Shown: positions 35,990-44,898 of the stretch, in pieces | Position numbering within the stretch: the stretch's first letter is position 1 | Layout: each line of letters starts with the position of its first letter | Source: an uncultured Bacteroidia bacterium | GTDB lineage: Bacteria > Bacteroidota > Bacteroidia > Bacteroidales > Prolixibacteraceae | Length of the DNA stretch: 64,000 nt | Reading direction: 5' to 3' | Assembly (NCBI GenBank): GCA_903927965.1 | Contig: CAIYPA010000458.1 | Location: 1 to 64,000, forward strand | The notes under the pieces: generated by a model | The model's input: only the letters and a program-made list of their open reading frames with translations | The model's database searches: none | What the model was told of the DNA's origin: nothing | Translations under genes and position numbers: made by a program

Positions 35990-36619
35990 TTAAATCTGTA
36001 AGAAGAAATCTTCTTTACTAAACCGAACTTTCGGATATTGCTGATATTTATCCGCTTCCGACCGGTAACCTACGGCAAGGATGACTTTGGATTTCAATCC
36101 CAATTTATCAAGCTCCAATATCTTGTCATAGTCATCAGGACTGAATCCTTCCATCGGACAGGAATCAATGCCTAAAATTGCAGATGAAACAAGCCCAAAA
36201 CCAAGGGCAATGTAAGCCTGTTTGCTGGCCCAGTTTTCAAGTTGTTCGGGTGTCCTGCTCCCAACAGTCCCGTTCATCATATTCTGATATTCGGACAAAG
36301 CCTCTTTTGGTGCATTACGGGTTGTGGCAACAAGGTCGATAAATTCATCAACGGTGTTAGTGTCAATTGTTGATTTGACTGCAAAAACGAGCAATGCGGA
36401 ACAGTCAGTAATTTGCGGTTGTCCCCACGAAGCTTTGCGGAGTTCTGCCCTGGTTTCAGGATTTTTCACAACCACAACTTTATAAGGTTGTAATCCAAAC
36501 GATGAAGCGGAAAGGCGGATTGCTTCAAGCAATTTTTCAAGTTCTTCCTCCGATACCTGTTTTGTGGTATCAAAAACTTTTGTAGCGTAACGGGTATTCA
36601 ATGATGATAAAAGTTCCAT
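35990..36619 (-). CDS. Nitroreductase-family NAD(P)H-dependent oxidoreductase
   Basis: 209 residues of the NfsB/YfkO-like nitroreductase family, FMN-dependent and usually dimeric. Motifs: RYATKVFDTTKQVSEEELEKLLEAIRLSASSFGLQPYKVVVV at the start (FMN phosphate and ring contacts), and CPMEGFSPDDYDKILEL near the C-terminal third. It reduces nitro compounds, quinones or similar acceptors. It lies 48 bases after the FtsZ-like gene on the same strand, but no functional link is evident. Confidence 0.93.
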   Translation of the reverse strand: MELLSSLNTRYATKVFDTTKQVSEEELEKLLEAIRLSASSFGLQPYKVVVVKNPETRAELRKASWGQPQITDCSALLVFAVKSTIDTNTVDEFIDLVATTRNAPKEALSEYQNMMNGTVGSRTPEQLENWASKQAYIALGFGLVSSAILGIDSCPMEGFSPDDYDKILELDKLGLKSKVILAVGYRSEADKYQQYPKVRFSKEDFFLQI

Positions 36620-36667
36620 TCTTATAATTATTATTGATCAATACATAGATTACAATTTAGGAACACT

Positions 36668-37321
36668 TTAGTTTACATCAGAGGCCAAAAAATGATCGGA
36701 ATATTTCATATAAAGTTGGTAATATTGTTCATTTCCTTTTGTAAAAGCCTCCCTGACAGTAAGTTTACCGGATTCCTCAAGCATTAGGTTCTGATCAATA
36801 AAATGAATATTTTCGATTTCCTTTAATTCAGATCGTTTTGCAAGGGCAAAGCTGTTTTTTGTCCTGCCTTCGTTGTAGAAAGGCAGACTACAGATCGCCA
36901 TGTGTTTTTTGTCATGAATCTGAAGAAATTCCAATACGCTGCTGATCAAACCGGTTCCAGTTGCCCCTCCAAGTCCTGTAAGTACAATGAAATTGTCGTT
37001 CTGATAAAACAGATTTTTCATTTCGGTCGTTAATGTGATGGATTTCATATAATTCACCCCATGCAAACGGAAATCACGCGGTGCCTCATAGAATATATGT
37101 TTTGTTTCTGCTGAGAGATGCGAAACATAAGATCCTGTTATACAGGTATATTTACCTTTAATCCCTTTCCCTTGCAAATATGCAGCCGCATTTGTACCAC
37201 CCTGACCCAGACCTACAAAATGCAATTTGCCAGTTTGCCTGTTTTCCCTTGCTGAAATCTCCGGCATGAATGCCATTGCCCCAAAAGCCGCCAATCCCCT
37301 GATCATATCCCGTCGTTCCAT
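36668..37321 (-). CDS. Short FtsZ/tubulin-like protein with probable Tat signal
   Basis: 217 residues. The N-terminus ERRDMIRGLAAFGAMAF looks like a twin-arginine export signal. From residue 35 it follows the FtsZ GTPase order: VGLGQGGTNA (36-45, FtsZ nucleotide loop 1), VLTGLGGATGTG (113-124, tubulin/FtsZ signature, consensus GGGTGTG), then SLPFYNEGR (145-153) where FtsZ has a KPF-x-FEG-x-R segment, and IHFIDQNLML in place of the FtsZ nucleotide-contact strand. It stops before the FtsZ C-terminal activation domain. The combination of an exported signal with an FtsZ-type nucleotide-binding core is unexpected. Whether it binds GTP or polymerises is unknown. Confidence 0.7.
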   Translation of the reverse strand: MERRDMIRGLAAFGAMAFMPEISARENRQTGKLHFVGLGQGGTNAAAYLQGKGIKGKYTCITGSYVSHLSAETKHIFYEAPRDFRLHGVNYMKSITLTTEMKNLFYQNDNFIVLTGLGGATGTGLISSVLEFLQIHDKKHMAICSLPFYNEGRTKNSFALAKRSELKEIENIHFIDQNLMLEESGKLTVREAFTKGNEQYYQLYMKYSDHFLASDVN

Positions 37322-37801
37322 ATTGAAGTGTTTTGAAATTTGAACTCAAAAGTACGTGTTGGGTCAGCCAAAATACGGCGCAGTTTAATTTAAACTACAA
37401 ACTTTGTGGGAAATTAAAATGACTATATCAGTGAACAGCAAAGAATGGGGGATTCAGGTATTTCCAAAACCTCAATTATGATGACTTTATGATTTCCCTT
37501 TCTAAATTGAATCAGTGTAAAGTTCTAATTATCTTAAGTACATTACTTTGGAGAAAATACAACAACTTGAATTAACCTGACACGGGGCTGAAGTGAGTTT
37601 TTTTGAACTATAAAAAAAGAAGCTGAAAAGGAAAAAATGCATTGCCAGACTAATTTAAATCATTGATAGATAAATATATAGAAAAAAAAATAAATAAGGT
37701 GGAGTTAAAAACTACTGAAGATTCCAAGGCAATTGAACAGACAGAATTAAATGCCTTGCAATTCCCATTATTTCAACAATATTTCAATGTATTTCCATAT
37801 T
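37322..37801. other. Gene-free stretch between mnmA and the FtsZ-like gene
   Basis: 480 AT-rich bases. It holds the second copy of a 23-base dispersed repeat (37587-37609, also at 4040). A 68-codon plus-strand frame at 37663 overlaps the end of mnmA and has no supporting features. No promoter could be assigned with certainty for the FtsZ-like gene. Confidence 0.5.
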
Positions 37802-38986
37802 TCAAAAAATCACCCCCGACCCAATCACCTCATCCTCCAGATACCAAGCGGCAAACTGGCCGGAAGTAATCCCACGTTGTTCGTCGTCAAATAAAACATA
37901 GGCACCATCGGTTTTCATGTACATCGTCGCTTTTTCGAGGGGCTGGCGGTAGCGGATGCGGAACAGGAATTCATGTTCATCGCCTTCAACCATTGCAAGG
38001 TCGGGCCTTACCCAATGAAGGTCATCTTTGGGGATAAACAAACCTTTACGGAACAGTCCTGGGTGTTCCTTTCCTTCACCCACATAGATAATATTGCGGA
38101 TAACATCGGTAGCCAAAACAAAAAGTGGTTCCTTAAAGCCACCAATATCCAATCCCTTGCGCTGACCTATCGTATAAAAATGGGCGCCATTGTGCTCGCC
38201 AATCACCTTTCCGTTCCAGGGTTTGTAAGGAAAGGCGGAACAGAGCCTAATGAAATTTTCGAGCAAGACAGCCACTTCCTTTTTTTTCGACATAAACGAG
38301 GCGGGAATCTCGATCACGTTCCCTTTCTTTGCGGCCAATTGTTGCTGTAAAAATACAGGTAGGTCAACTTTTCCGACAAAGCAAATCCCTTGTGAATCTT
38401 TACGTTCCGCGGTGATCAGCCCTTGCTGGCGGGCAATTTCGCGAACCTCCGGTTTCAACAAATGTCCAACAGGAAACAAGGCTTTCGAAAGCTGTTGCTG
38501 GTTCAACTGGCACAGAAAATAGCTTTGGTCTTTGTTGGGATCGGTACCTGCCAATAACCGATAGTAAGTTTTTCCATCAACTTCCAAAGTATCCCTTCGG
38601 CAATAATGTCCGGTTGCCACATATTTAGCACCTAGTTCCATGGCTTTGTCCATAAACAGGTCGAACTTGATTTCGCGGTTGCAAAGCACATCGGGATTGG
38701 GTGTACGCCCTTTTTCATATTCCGAAAACATATAATCGACAACCCGTTTCCGGTAAAAATCGGAAAGGTCAACTACATGAAAAGGAATGTCCAGCTTTTT
38801 GGCAATCATCTCCGCAAAGGTCACATCATCTTCCCAGGTGCAACCTGCGGTCAACGTGCCGGTGTTTTCCTTCCAATTGATCATAAACACACCAATCACA
38901 TCATACCCCTGTTCTTTAAGGAGATAAGCGGCTACACTCGAATCGACACCGCCCGAAAGGCCAATAACTACTTTCTCTTTTGTCAT
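37802..38986 (-). CDS. mnmA: tRNA-specific 2-thiouridylase
   Basis: 394 residues. PP-loop SGGVDSS (about 10-16) binds ATP; catalytic cysteines lie in NPDVLCNREIKF (about 101) and GICFVGKV (about 200). YVATGHYCRR and DQSYFLCQL are typical of the family, and the C-terminal domain has EHNGAHFYTIGQRKGL. It makes the 2-thio group of wobble uridine-34 in tRNAs for Lys, Glu and Gln. It reads away from the mntH region and its upstream stretch carries a 24-bp inverted repeat. Confidence 0.97.
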   Translation of the reverse strand: MTKEKVVIGLSGGVDSSVAAYLLKEQGYDVIGVFMINWKENTGTLTAGCTWEDDVTFAEMIAKKLDIPFHVVDLSDFYRKRVVDYMFSEYEKGRTPNPDVLCNREIKFDLFMDKAMELGAKYVATGHYCRRDTLEVDGKTYYRLLAGTDPNKDQSYFLCQLNQQQLSKALFPVGHLLKPEVREIARQQGLITAERKDSQGICFVGKVDLPVFLQQQLAAKKGNVIEIPASFMSKKKEVAVLLENFIRLCSAFPYKPWNGKVIGEHNGAHFYTIGQRKGLDIGGFKEPLFVLATDVIRNIIYVGEGKEHPGLFRKGLFIPKDDLHWVRPDLAMVEGDEHEFLFRIRYRQPLEKATMYMKTDGAYVLFDDEQRGITSGQFAAWYLEDEVIGSGVIF

Positions 38987-39065
38987 ACAGCGGCAAAGTT
39001 ACCGAATTTGGAACAAAGAGGGGAGCCGTGTTGAGATTTTGTGGAGGTTTTTTAGAAAAGCTGTT

Positions 39066-39360
39066 GGCGGCTTGCAACTGGCGGCTGGCACCTTCAATGT
39101 TTAAATGATATCCTGGATTTTAGGAACAGAGAGTGATAGCCTCACTTCAAGTGAGACTATCACTATTTCATTTAATAAATTGAAGCTACTTTTGATTGAA
39201 CCGGAATCCCAAAAACCTTATTTCCTCTTTCCCCAACCTTAGTAGTCGTGTGTCATCCTTCGGTAGCAATCTTATTTACTTTAATTTCTGGTCTTTAATT
39301 ACATCCTGGAGTTTGTCAACATCTGGATTACGGATTGCCAGCCGCCAGTTGCAAGCTGCC
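39066..39360. repeat. Long-range inverted repeat made of heptad units
   Basis: 39066-39089 reads GGCGGCTTGCAACTGGCGGC plus four more bases. 39337-39360 is its inverse complement with one mismatch. Each arm divides into sevens (CTTGCAA, CTGGCGG, CTGGCAC). The word GGCTTGCAACTGGC recurs once more near 41550. Confidence 0.75.
39132..39164. terminator. Terminator-like hairpin inside the inverted repeat
   Basis: AGTGATAGCCTCACT (39132-39146) and AGTGAGACTATCACT (39150-39164) pair with one G-U, with a 3-base loop. No gene ends close by on either strand, so it may mark a former gene or an element. Confidence 0.6.
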
Positions 39361-39448
39361 AGAAACCCTTCTTCGGCAACGAACTAGTCAGCGGTAATTC
39401 AGTTATTCCAATCTGACCAGAAAATTCAAAAAAGGTTAACTTTGCCCT

Positions 39449-40723
39449 ATGTTAAAACGATTGTCCCATTTTTTCAACAATATCGACCGGAAGGATTACC
39501 GGCCAATCTTCGGGGGACTTGAGATTCTCAAGTACCTTGGTCCTGGTCTGCTTGTGACGGTAGGGTTTATCGATCCGGGGAACTGGGCCTCCAACCTTGG
39601 TGCAGGTGCCCAATTTGGTTATACGTTGCTTTGGATGGTCACTTTATCCACCATTATGCTGATCCTTCTTCAGCACAACGTTGCCCACCTTGGGATTGCC
39701 ACCGGTCTTTGTCTTTCGGAGGCCACCACCAAATACATGAAACCTGGTTACTCAAATACAGTTCTGATCACAGCAATCATCGCATCGATCTCCACTTCAC
39801 TTGCCGAAATTTTGGGTGGTGCCATTGCACTTCAAATGCTGTTCAACATCCCGATCCGTGCCGGCGCAATCATGGTAGTTTTGTTTGTTTTGATTATGCT
39901 CTTTACGAACGGATACCAGATGATCGAAAAATGGATCATTGCATTTGTCTCTGTGATAGGGCTTTCCTTTTTGTATGAACTTTCGCTTGTGAACATTGAT
40001 TGGAACACTGCCATCCAGTCATGGGTCACCCCCAGTTTTCCAAAGGGATCTATGGTGATCATCATGAGTGTATTGGGGGCTGTGGTGATGCCCCACAACC
40101 TTTTCCTCCACTCCGAAATTATACAGAGCCGACAGTGGAACCTCCAGGATGAAAAAACAATCAAGAAAAGGCTTACCTACGAATTCCTTGATACACTGAT
40201 CTCCATGTTGATCGGTTGGGCCATCAACAGCGCAATGATTTTACTGGCAGCTGCGACTTTTTATAAAGCAGGTACAATCGTCACGGAATTGCAGCAATCC
40301 CAAAACCTCTTAACGCCATTGCTGGGAATCCACGCTGGAGTTGTTTTTGCGGTTGCGCTTCTTTTTTCGGGTGTCGCTTCGACCATCACATCGGGTATGG
40401 CTGCCGGGTCGATCTTTTCTGGGATATTCAGCGAACCTTACGATATCAAGGACAACCATTCCAGGTTGGGAATCACGATCTCATTTATTGCGGCACTTCT
40501 GATTATTTTTGTCATTTCAAATCCGTTCAAAGGGTTGATCTACTCGCAGATGTTGTTGAGCATCCAGCTTCCTATCACAATTTTTGTACAGGTGTGGCTC
40601 ACTTCGTCCGAAAAAGTGATGGGTAAATACAAGAACAGCAAACGTCACGCCTTTTCACTTTACCTGGTTGGGGCTATCGTAACATTATTGAATATTGCGC
40701 TCTTTTTGAGCTTTATAATTTGA
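39449..40723 (+). CDS. mntH: Nramp-family divalent metal transporter
   Basis: 424 residues with eleven predicted membrane helices. The first-helix metal-binding motif VGFIDPGNWASN and the helix-six motif AVVMPHNLFLHS are both present, as in manganese/iron-importing Nramp proteins. A hydrophilic N-terminus of about 25 residues precedes the first helix. It imports Mn2+ or Fe2+ with protons. The next gene starts 23 bases downstream. Confidence 0.96.
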   Translation: MLKRLSHFFNNIDRKDYRPIFGGLEILKYLGPGLLVTVGFIDPGNWASNLGAGAQFGYTLLWMVTLSTIMLILLQHNVAHLGIATGLCLSEATTKYMKPGYSNTVLITAIIASISTSLAEILGGAIALQMLFNIPIRAGAIMVVLFVLIMLFTNGYQMIEKWIIAFVSVIGLSFLYELSLVNIDWNTAIQSWVTPSFPKGSMVIIMSVLGAVVMPHNLFLHSEIIQSRQWNLQDEKTIKKRLTYEFLDTLISMLIGWAINSAMILLAAATFYKAGTIVTELQQSQNLLTPLLGIHAGVVFAVALLFSGVASTITSGMAAGSIFSGIFSEPYDIKDNHSRLGITISFIAALLIIFVISNPFKGLIYSQMLLSIQLPITIFVQVWLTSSEKVMGKYKNSKRHAFSLYLVGAIVTLLNIALFLSFII

Positions 40724-40746
40724 CCTATAAACTAAATATTTGTACT

Positions 40747-41472
40747 ATGCCGGTTTTAAAGAAACTTCAGGATCCAATCGGGCAAGCCGTTTTGGACTAC
40801 CAAAACGGGATCAGGGGCGAGTCGATCCTTGTAAGAATGAATATTGCAGAGGACGAATTGCTTTCGCCTGCCTATTTTTTCAGGACTTTTGAGCAGATGC
40901 CAGTTCAGGAACAAGAGGCACTTAAACGCTGTTCAGGCAAGATCCTTGATGTGGGCGCGGGGGCAGGCGTCCATTCCATCTGGCTTCAGGAACAAGGATA
41001 TGATGTCGATTCGATCGATATTTCCCCTTTGTCGTGCGAAACCATGGTAAAAAGAGGGATTAAAAATGTATTCCTCAAAGATATTTACCGGTTGGATGAA
41101 ATGAAATACGATACCATCTTGTTGCTTATGAATGGGGCGGGTGTCGCACAGACCCTGGCAGGGCTTGAAGCCTTGTTGCTGCACCTGAAGAGCTTGTTAA
41201 AACCTAGAGGTAAGATTCTTGCCGATTCTACCGATTTGTTGTATTTGTTTACCGACGAAAATGGTGAAACCTGGATCGATATTGCATCGGATACCTATTA
41301 TGGCGAAATGGAATACCGTTTAAGCTATAAGAACATCAAAGGGAAACCGTTCCCATGGTTGTTTGTCGATCCACATACTTTTGCAGATTATGCAAAATTG
41401 TGCGGATTTGAAGTCAAGGAAATTATTGCAGGTGCCCATTATGATTATATGGTGGAGATCGTCGCGGAATGA
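40747..41472 (+). CDS. Class I SAM-dependent methyltransferase
   Basis: 241 residues from the ATG at 40747; a TTG overlapping the mntH end is also possible. The SAM-binding motif I ILDVGAGAGVHSIWLQEQGY lies near residues 68-87, and the acidic loop DSIDISP near 91-97. The substrate is not recognisable. It is probably co-transcribed with mntH, though no functional link is evident. G-rich heptad repeats follow its stop. Confidence 0.85.
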   Translation: MPVLKKLQDPIGQAVLDYQNGIRGESILVRMNIAEDELLSPAYFFRTFEQMPVQEQEALKRCSGKILDVGAGAGVHSIWLQEQGYDVDSIDISPLSCETMVKRGIKNVFLKDIYRLDEMKYDTILLLMNGAGVAQTLAGLEALLLHLKSLLKPRGKILADSTDLLYLFTDENGETWIDIASDTYYGEMEYRLSYKNIKGKPFPWLFVDPHTFADYAKLCGFEVKEIIAGAHYDYMVEIVAE

Positions 41473-41474
41473 AT

Positions 41475-41575
41475 CTGGCAACCGGCTGCTGGCGACTGGC
41501 TTCTGGCGACTGGAGAAAGGAAACCGGAGAATGGGTAGCAACTAGCGGCTTGCAACTGGCTTCTAGCAATCCTTC
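41475..41575. repeat. Heptad-repeat tract with CTGGCGA/CTTGCAA units
   Basis: Units CTGGCGA, CTGGCTT, CTGGCGA and CTGGAGA run in sevens after 41494, and the word GGCTTGCAACTGGC near 41550 matches 39069-39082. It lies between the methyltransferase stop and the convergent OmpA gene. Confidence 0.65.
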
Positions 41576-41622
41576 AAATTTGAACGGTGCCGTTTTTCTA
41601 CTATATTTCTATATATTTCTCT

Positions 41623-43584
41623 TTATTTCAATGATAATATCTTAAATTCAGTCCTGCGGTTTTTGGCTTTTCCTTCTTCTGTTGAATTTTCAGCTATCGG
41701 GTTCGAAAATCCATAACCTTTACTTTTTAAACGGGTCGAAGCTATTCCACTATCTATCAGATATTTAACTACGGCATCTGCACGTTTCGCCGAGAGGTTT
41801 AGGTTGTAACTTTCTGAACCCTGATTGTCGGTATGTCCACCAATTTCAATCACCAGTGTGGCATTTTTCTGCATAAATTCAACAATATCAAGTAGTTGTT
41901 TCTTTGATTCGGACTTTAAACGGAACGAATCGGTTTCGAAAAAAATATTCTTCAAAATTGTAGTTGTACCAATACCAATCGGTTCAAGTTTAATATTCAG
42001 GTTCAATGGCTGTTGCCTGTTGTTCTCTGCCAATAAGTTGAAATTCTCGGAGTGGAAAAGGTAACCTTCCTTCTCAATGTTCAATCCATAATTGCGACCT
42101 GAAGGAAGACAAAAAAGGAATTCACCATTGTTTTCAAACGGGTAGAGGTGTTGGACCGACTTGTTCGTTACCAGATCATTCAGGCCAATTTCTGCAAGTA
42201 CGGTCCGACCTGTAATTTTATCGGAAACATAACCTTTAACCCACGAAACCTGTTGTGGCATATCCTGTTCCGGAAGTGAAAAATTAAAAATATCGCGGCC
42301 ACCAAAACCCGATTGATTTGAGGCAAACCATGCTTTTTTTCCCGAAACCTCAACGACAAGCCCCTCTTCATTCTTCGATGTATTGATCGGATATCCCAAA
42401 TTCCTTGGAACATCAGTTTTCGTTGAGTCAACCTGTACAACGAAAAGATCCTTGCCACCCATTCCCGGCCAATAATCGGAAGTAAAATAAAGGGTTTTAC
42501 CATCGGCATGAATAAATGGGGAGTTGTCGTTCCCTGGTGTGTTCAGCATTTCCATGTTGATGACTTTTCCGTAAACAGGAAAACCATTTTGAGTCACACC
42601 GGTCTGTTCGGCCCTCCAGATGTCCATGTTCCCTTTTCCCCCTTTCCGGTTGCTTGTAAAATAGAGCCATCGTCCATCGGCGGAGATTGAAGGCTGTGAT
42701 TCCCATGAAGCGGAATTGACAGGGCTTCCTAGGTTTACCGGGTTGGACCAAATTCCATTTTGTTTGACCGACATATAGATATCGCAACTACCTAATCCAT
42801 CTTCGCGGCTGCAAGCTGTAAAAAACAGGAGCCTCCCATCAGGTGAAATGCATTGTGCGCCCTCATTGTCATCGGTGTTGATTGGCGGGCCCAATGGTCG
42901 AGCCTTTTGCCATCCGTTGGAGTCTATTCTTGACAAATAGAAATCTTCCTGTGGCATGAATATTTTCTTTCCGGTACTGTCATTTCTGATCAACCGTGTG
43001 AATATAAGTGCATTGGATTCACCATTGAGGCTTGGCCAATATTCCTCTGAAGATGTGTTGATTGCAGGTCCCGCGTTTTCAGGTTGAAAAGGCACGGGAG
43101 ATTTAATGGCCTGGGCTGCAAAACGACACGATAGGAGCAATTGGTTTTCATCGGGTGTAAGGGGCTTTTTCAAACTGTTATAATGTTCGATATTTTTTAG
43201 GGCTTCATCATATTCGGCATCTTTGTAAAGGATTTCCGCCATGTATTTGTAACCCCTTGGAAATTTGTCAATTGCAATCCCTAATCCTTTAATCAATGCA
43301 TCTTTTTCTAGGATTTGCTGATTTGTGCCATGATAAATATCGGCCAACCCAAAATAAGCCATGTAATACTCCGGATAGGTCCGTATGATCTGGTTCAATA
43401 AACCCAGGGCTTTCGATCTGTCACCAACCACGGCTTGAATTTTCGCTTCGTTGTAAAGAGCATCGGCTTTTTTTTCCGAAACTCCGGCTTTTTGGGCAAA
43501 ACTATTGTAAGTAATTGTTAGACAAAGTATTACTAAGATGCATTTTATCATGGACGATTTTTTAAATCTTTCGTAAAATTGCAT
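41623..43584 (-). CDS. OmpA-family protein with TPR and PD40 beta-propeller repeats
   Basis: 653 residues (ATG at 43584; a second ATG at 43551 is also good and gives a tidier signal peptide). After the signal peptide come TPR-like helices (about 40-150), a block of WD40-like PD40 repeats (ISPDGRLLFFTACSREDG, ISADGRWLYFTSNRKGG, HADGKTLYFTSDYWPG), a short carboxypeptidase-like stretch, and a C-terminal OmpA peptidoglycan-binding domain (IGGHTDNQGS, LSAKRADAVVKYL, KNRRTEFKI). This is the standard layout of Bacteroidota outer-membrane/peptidoglycan linking proteins, sometimes tied to gliding or type IX secretion. A role in envelope integrity is likely. Confidence 0.93.
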   Translation of the reverse strand: MQFYERFKKSSMIKCILVILCLTITYNSFAQKAGVSEKKADALYNEAKIQAVVGDRSKALGLLNQIIRTYPEYYMAYFGLADIYHGTNQQILEKDALIKGLGIAIDKFPRGYKYMAEILYKDAEYDEALKNIEHYNSLKKPLTPDENQLLLSCRFAAQAIKSPVPFQPENAGPAINTSSEEYWPSLNGESNALIFTRLIRNDSTGKKIFMPQEDFYLSRIDSNGWQKARPLGPPINTDDNEGAQCISPDGRLLFFTACSREDGLGSCDIYMSVKQNGIWSNPVNLGSPVNSASWESQPSISADGRWLYFTSNRKGGKGNMDIWRAEQTGVTQNGFPVYGKVINMEMLNTPGNDNSPFIHADGKTLYFTSDYWPGMGGKDLFVVQVDSTKTDVPRNLGYPINTSKNEEGLVVEVSGKKAWFASNQSGFGGRDIFNFSLPEQDMPQQVSWVKGYVSDKITGRTVLAEIGLNDLVTNKSVQHLYPFENNGEFLFCLPSGRNYGLNIEKEGYLFHSENFNLLAENNRQQPLNLNIKLEPIGIGTTTILKNIFFETDSFRLKSESKKQLLDIVEFMQKNATLVIEIGGHTDNQGSESYNLNLSAKRADAVVKYLIDSGIASTRLKSKGYGFSNPIAENSTEEGKAKNRRTEFKILSLK

Positions 43585-43630
43585 AAATAATCCGGAAAAG
43601 AATATTCAACGTTGGCCAGTAAATAAAAAA

Positions 43631-43656
43631 ACCGCCCCGGAATAAACCGGAGCGGT
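43631..43656 (-). terminator. Intrinsic terminator of fbaA
   Basis: ACCGCCCCGG (43631-43640) pairs with CCGGAGCGGT (43647-43656) apart from one mismatch, followed on the minus strand by TTTTTT. The loop AATAAA matches the loop of the terminator at 20568. Confidence 0.85.
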
Positions 43657-43678
43657 AAAGAATATTTTATTGCGGTGA

Positions 43679-44758
43679 TTAAATGCTGTTGATGGCATTT
43701 AGATCGTCGAATGCTTGTTTTAAACGTGCGATCAATGATTCTTCACCTTTGCGCAGCCAAACGCGTGGGTCGTAGAATTTTTTGTTTGGTTTGTCGGCTC
43801 CTTCAGGATTTCCGATCTGTCCTTGCAAATAACCATGGTTTGCAGCCTCAAACTTACGGATCCCATCCCAGAATGCCCATTGTGTATCTGTATCAATGTT
43901 CATTTTGACCACACCATAACTGATTGCTTCCCTGATTTCTGCATGTGACGAACCCGATCCGCCATGGAATACGAAATTGACAGGATGCAGATCGGCGATA
44001 CCCAGTTTTTCGCGGATGTATTCCTGAGAATTCTTCAGGATTACCGGCATCAATTTCACATTCCCTGGTTTATAGACACCATGAACGTTTCCAAAAGAGG
44101 CAGCGATCGTAAAATTAGGTGATACTTTGCTTAACTCTTCATAGGCATAACAAACATCGGCAGGTTGTGTATAAAGCAAACTGTTGTCGAGGCCACTGTT
44201 GTCAACTCCGTCTTCTTCGCCACCGGTGATCCCAAGTTCGATTTCAAGGGTCATTCCCATGACGGACATCCGTGCAAGGTAACGTTTGCTGATTTCGATG
44301 TTCTCATCAATTGGCTCTTCAGAAAGGTCGAGCATGTGCGAACTGAAAAGTGGTCTTCCTGTTTCGGTGAAATTCTTTTCACTGGCATCAAGTAAACCAT
44401 CAATCCAGGGAAGTAATTTCTTTGCAGCGTGGTCGGTATGAAGAATGACATGGACACCATACGCTTCTGCAAGTGTGTGGATGTGTTTTGCACCAGCAAC
44501 TGCGCCCAAAATGGCAGCATGTTGACCTTCCATTTTTAATCCTTTGCCAGCGTTGAAGGCCGCGCCTCCGTTTGAATACTGGATCATGACAGGAGCATTG
44601 GCCAATTTCGCAGCTTCCATTACAGCGTTCACCGTTGATGAACCAACTACATTTACTGCAGGAATTGCAAAACCGTTTGCTTTGGCAACTTTAAAAATAT
44701 ATTGCAAGTCGGCTCCGGCTACTACACCCGGCTTAACAACATTTGATATTTTATCCAT
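43679..44758 (-). CDS. fbaA: Fructose-bisphosphate aldolase, class II
   Basis: 359 residues, the long class IIA type. Zinc ligands are in HTDHAAKK (near 110) and in SFGNVHGVYKPG and FHGGSGS; the substrate-binding loop GITGGEEDGVDN is near 188. The C-terminal MNIDTDTQWAFWDG matches the family. It reversibly cleaves fructose-1,6-bisphosphate in glycolysis/gluconeogenesis. It is transcribed alone: terminators or spacers lie on both sides. Confidence 0.97.
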   Translation of the reverse strand: MDKISNVVKPGVVAGADLQYIFKVAKANGFAIPAVNVVGSSTVNAVMEAAKLANAPVMIQYSNGGAAFNAGKGLKMEGQHAAILGAVAGAKHIHTLAEAYGVHVILHTDHAAKKLLPWIDGLLDASEKNFTETGRPLFSSHMLDLSEEPIDENIEISKRYLARMSVMGMTLEIELGITGGEEDGVDNSGLDNSLLYTQPADVCYAYEELSKVSPNFTIAASFGNVHGVYKPGNVKLMPVILKNSQEYIREKLGIADLHPVNFVFHGGSGSSHAEIREAISYGVVKMNIDTDTQWAFWDGIRKFEAANHGYLQGQIGNPEGADKPNKKFYDPRVWLRKGEESLIARLKQAFDDLNAINSI

Positions 44759-44898
44759 AATATGAATTATTAAATAGTAATCTACAAATCTACACCATTT
44801 AAAGAAACTATTATTGGATAAATAGGTTAAGAATTAGTTAAATGAAATTGCTTTTACGTTTTCATCAGGATTTTTACGATCCCATGGTAATCGAACTA

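Larger units (their letters stand above)
38987..39448. other. Divergent intergenic region with inverted repeat and hairpin
   Basis: 460 bases between mnmA (minus) and mntH (plus). It contains a 24-base inverted repeat (39066-39089/39337-39360, 23 of 24 matching) and inside it a strong hairpin (39132-39164). No open reading frame was credible. The mnmA and mntH promoters should lie outside the repeat pair. Confidence 0.6.

Noticed and set aside
37663-37869. 68-codon plus-strand reading frame
   Set aside because: Runs into the mnmA C-terminal coding region in antisense; low-complexity product, no plausible family.
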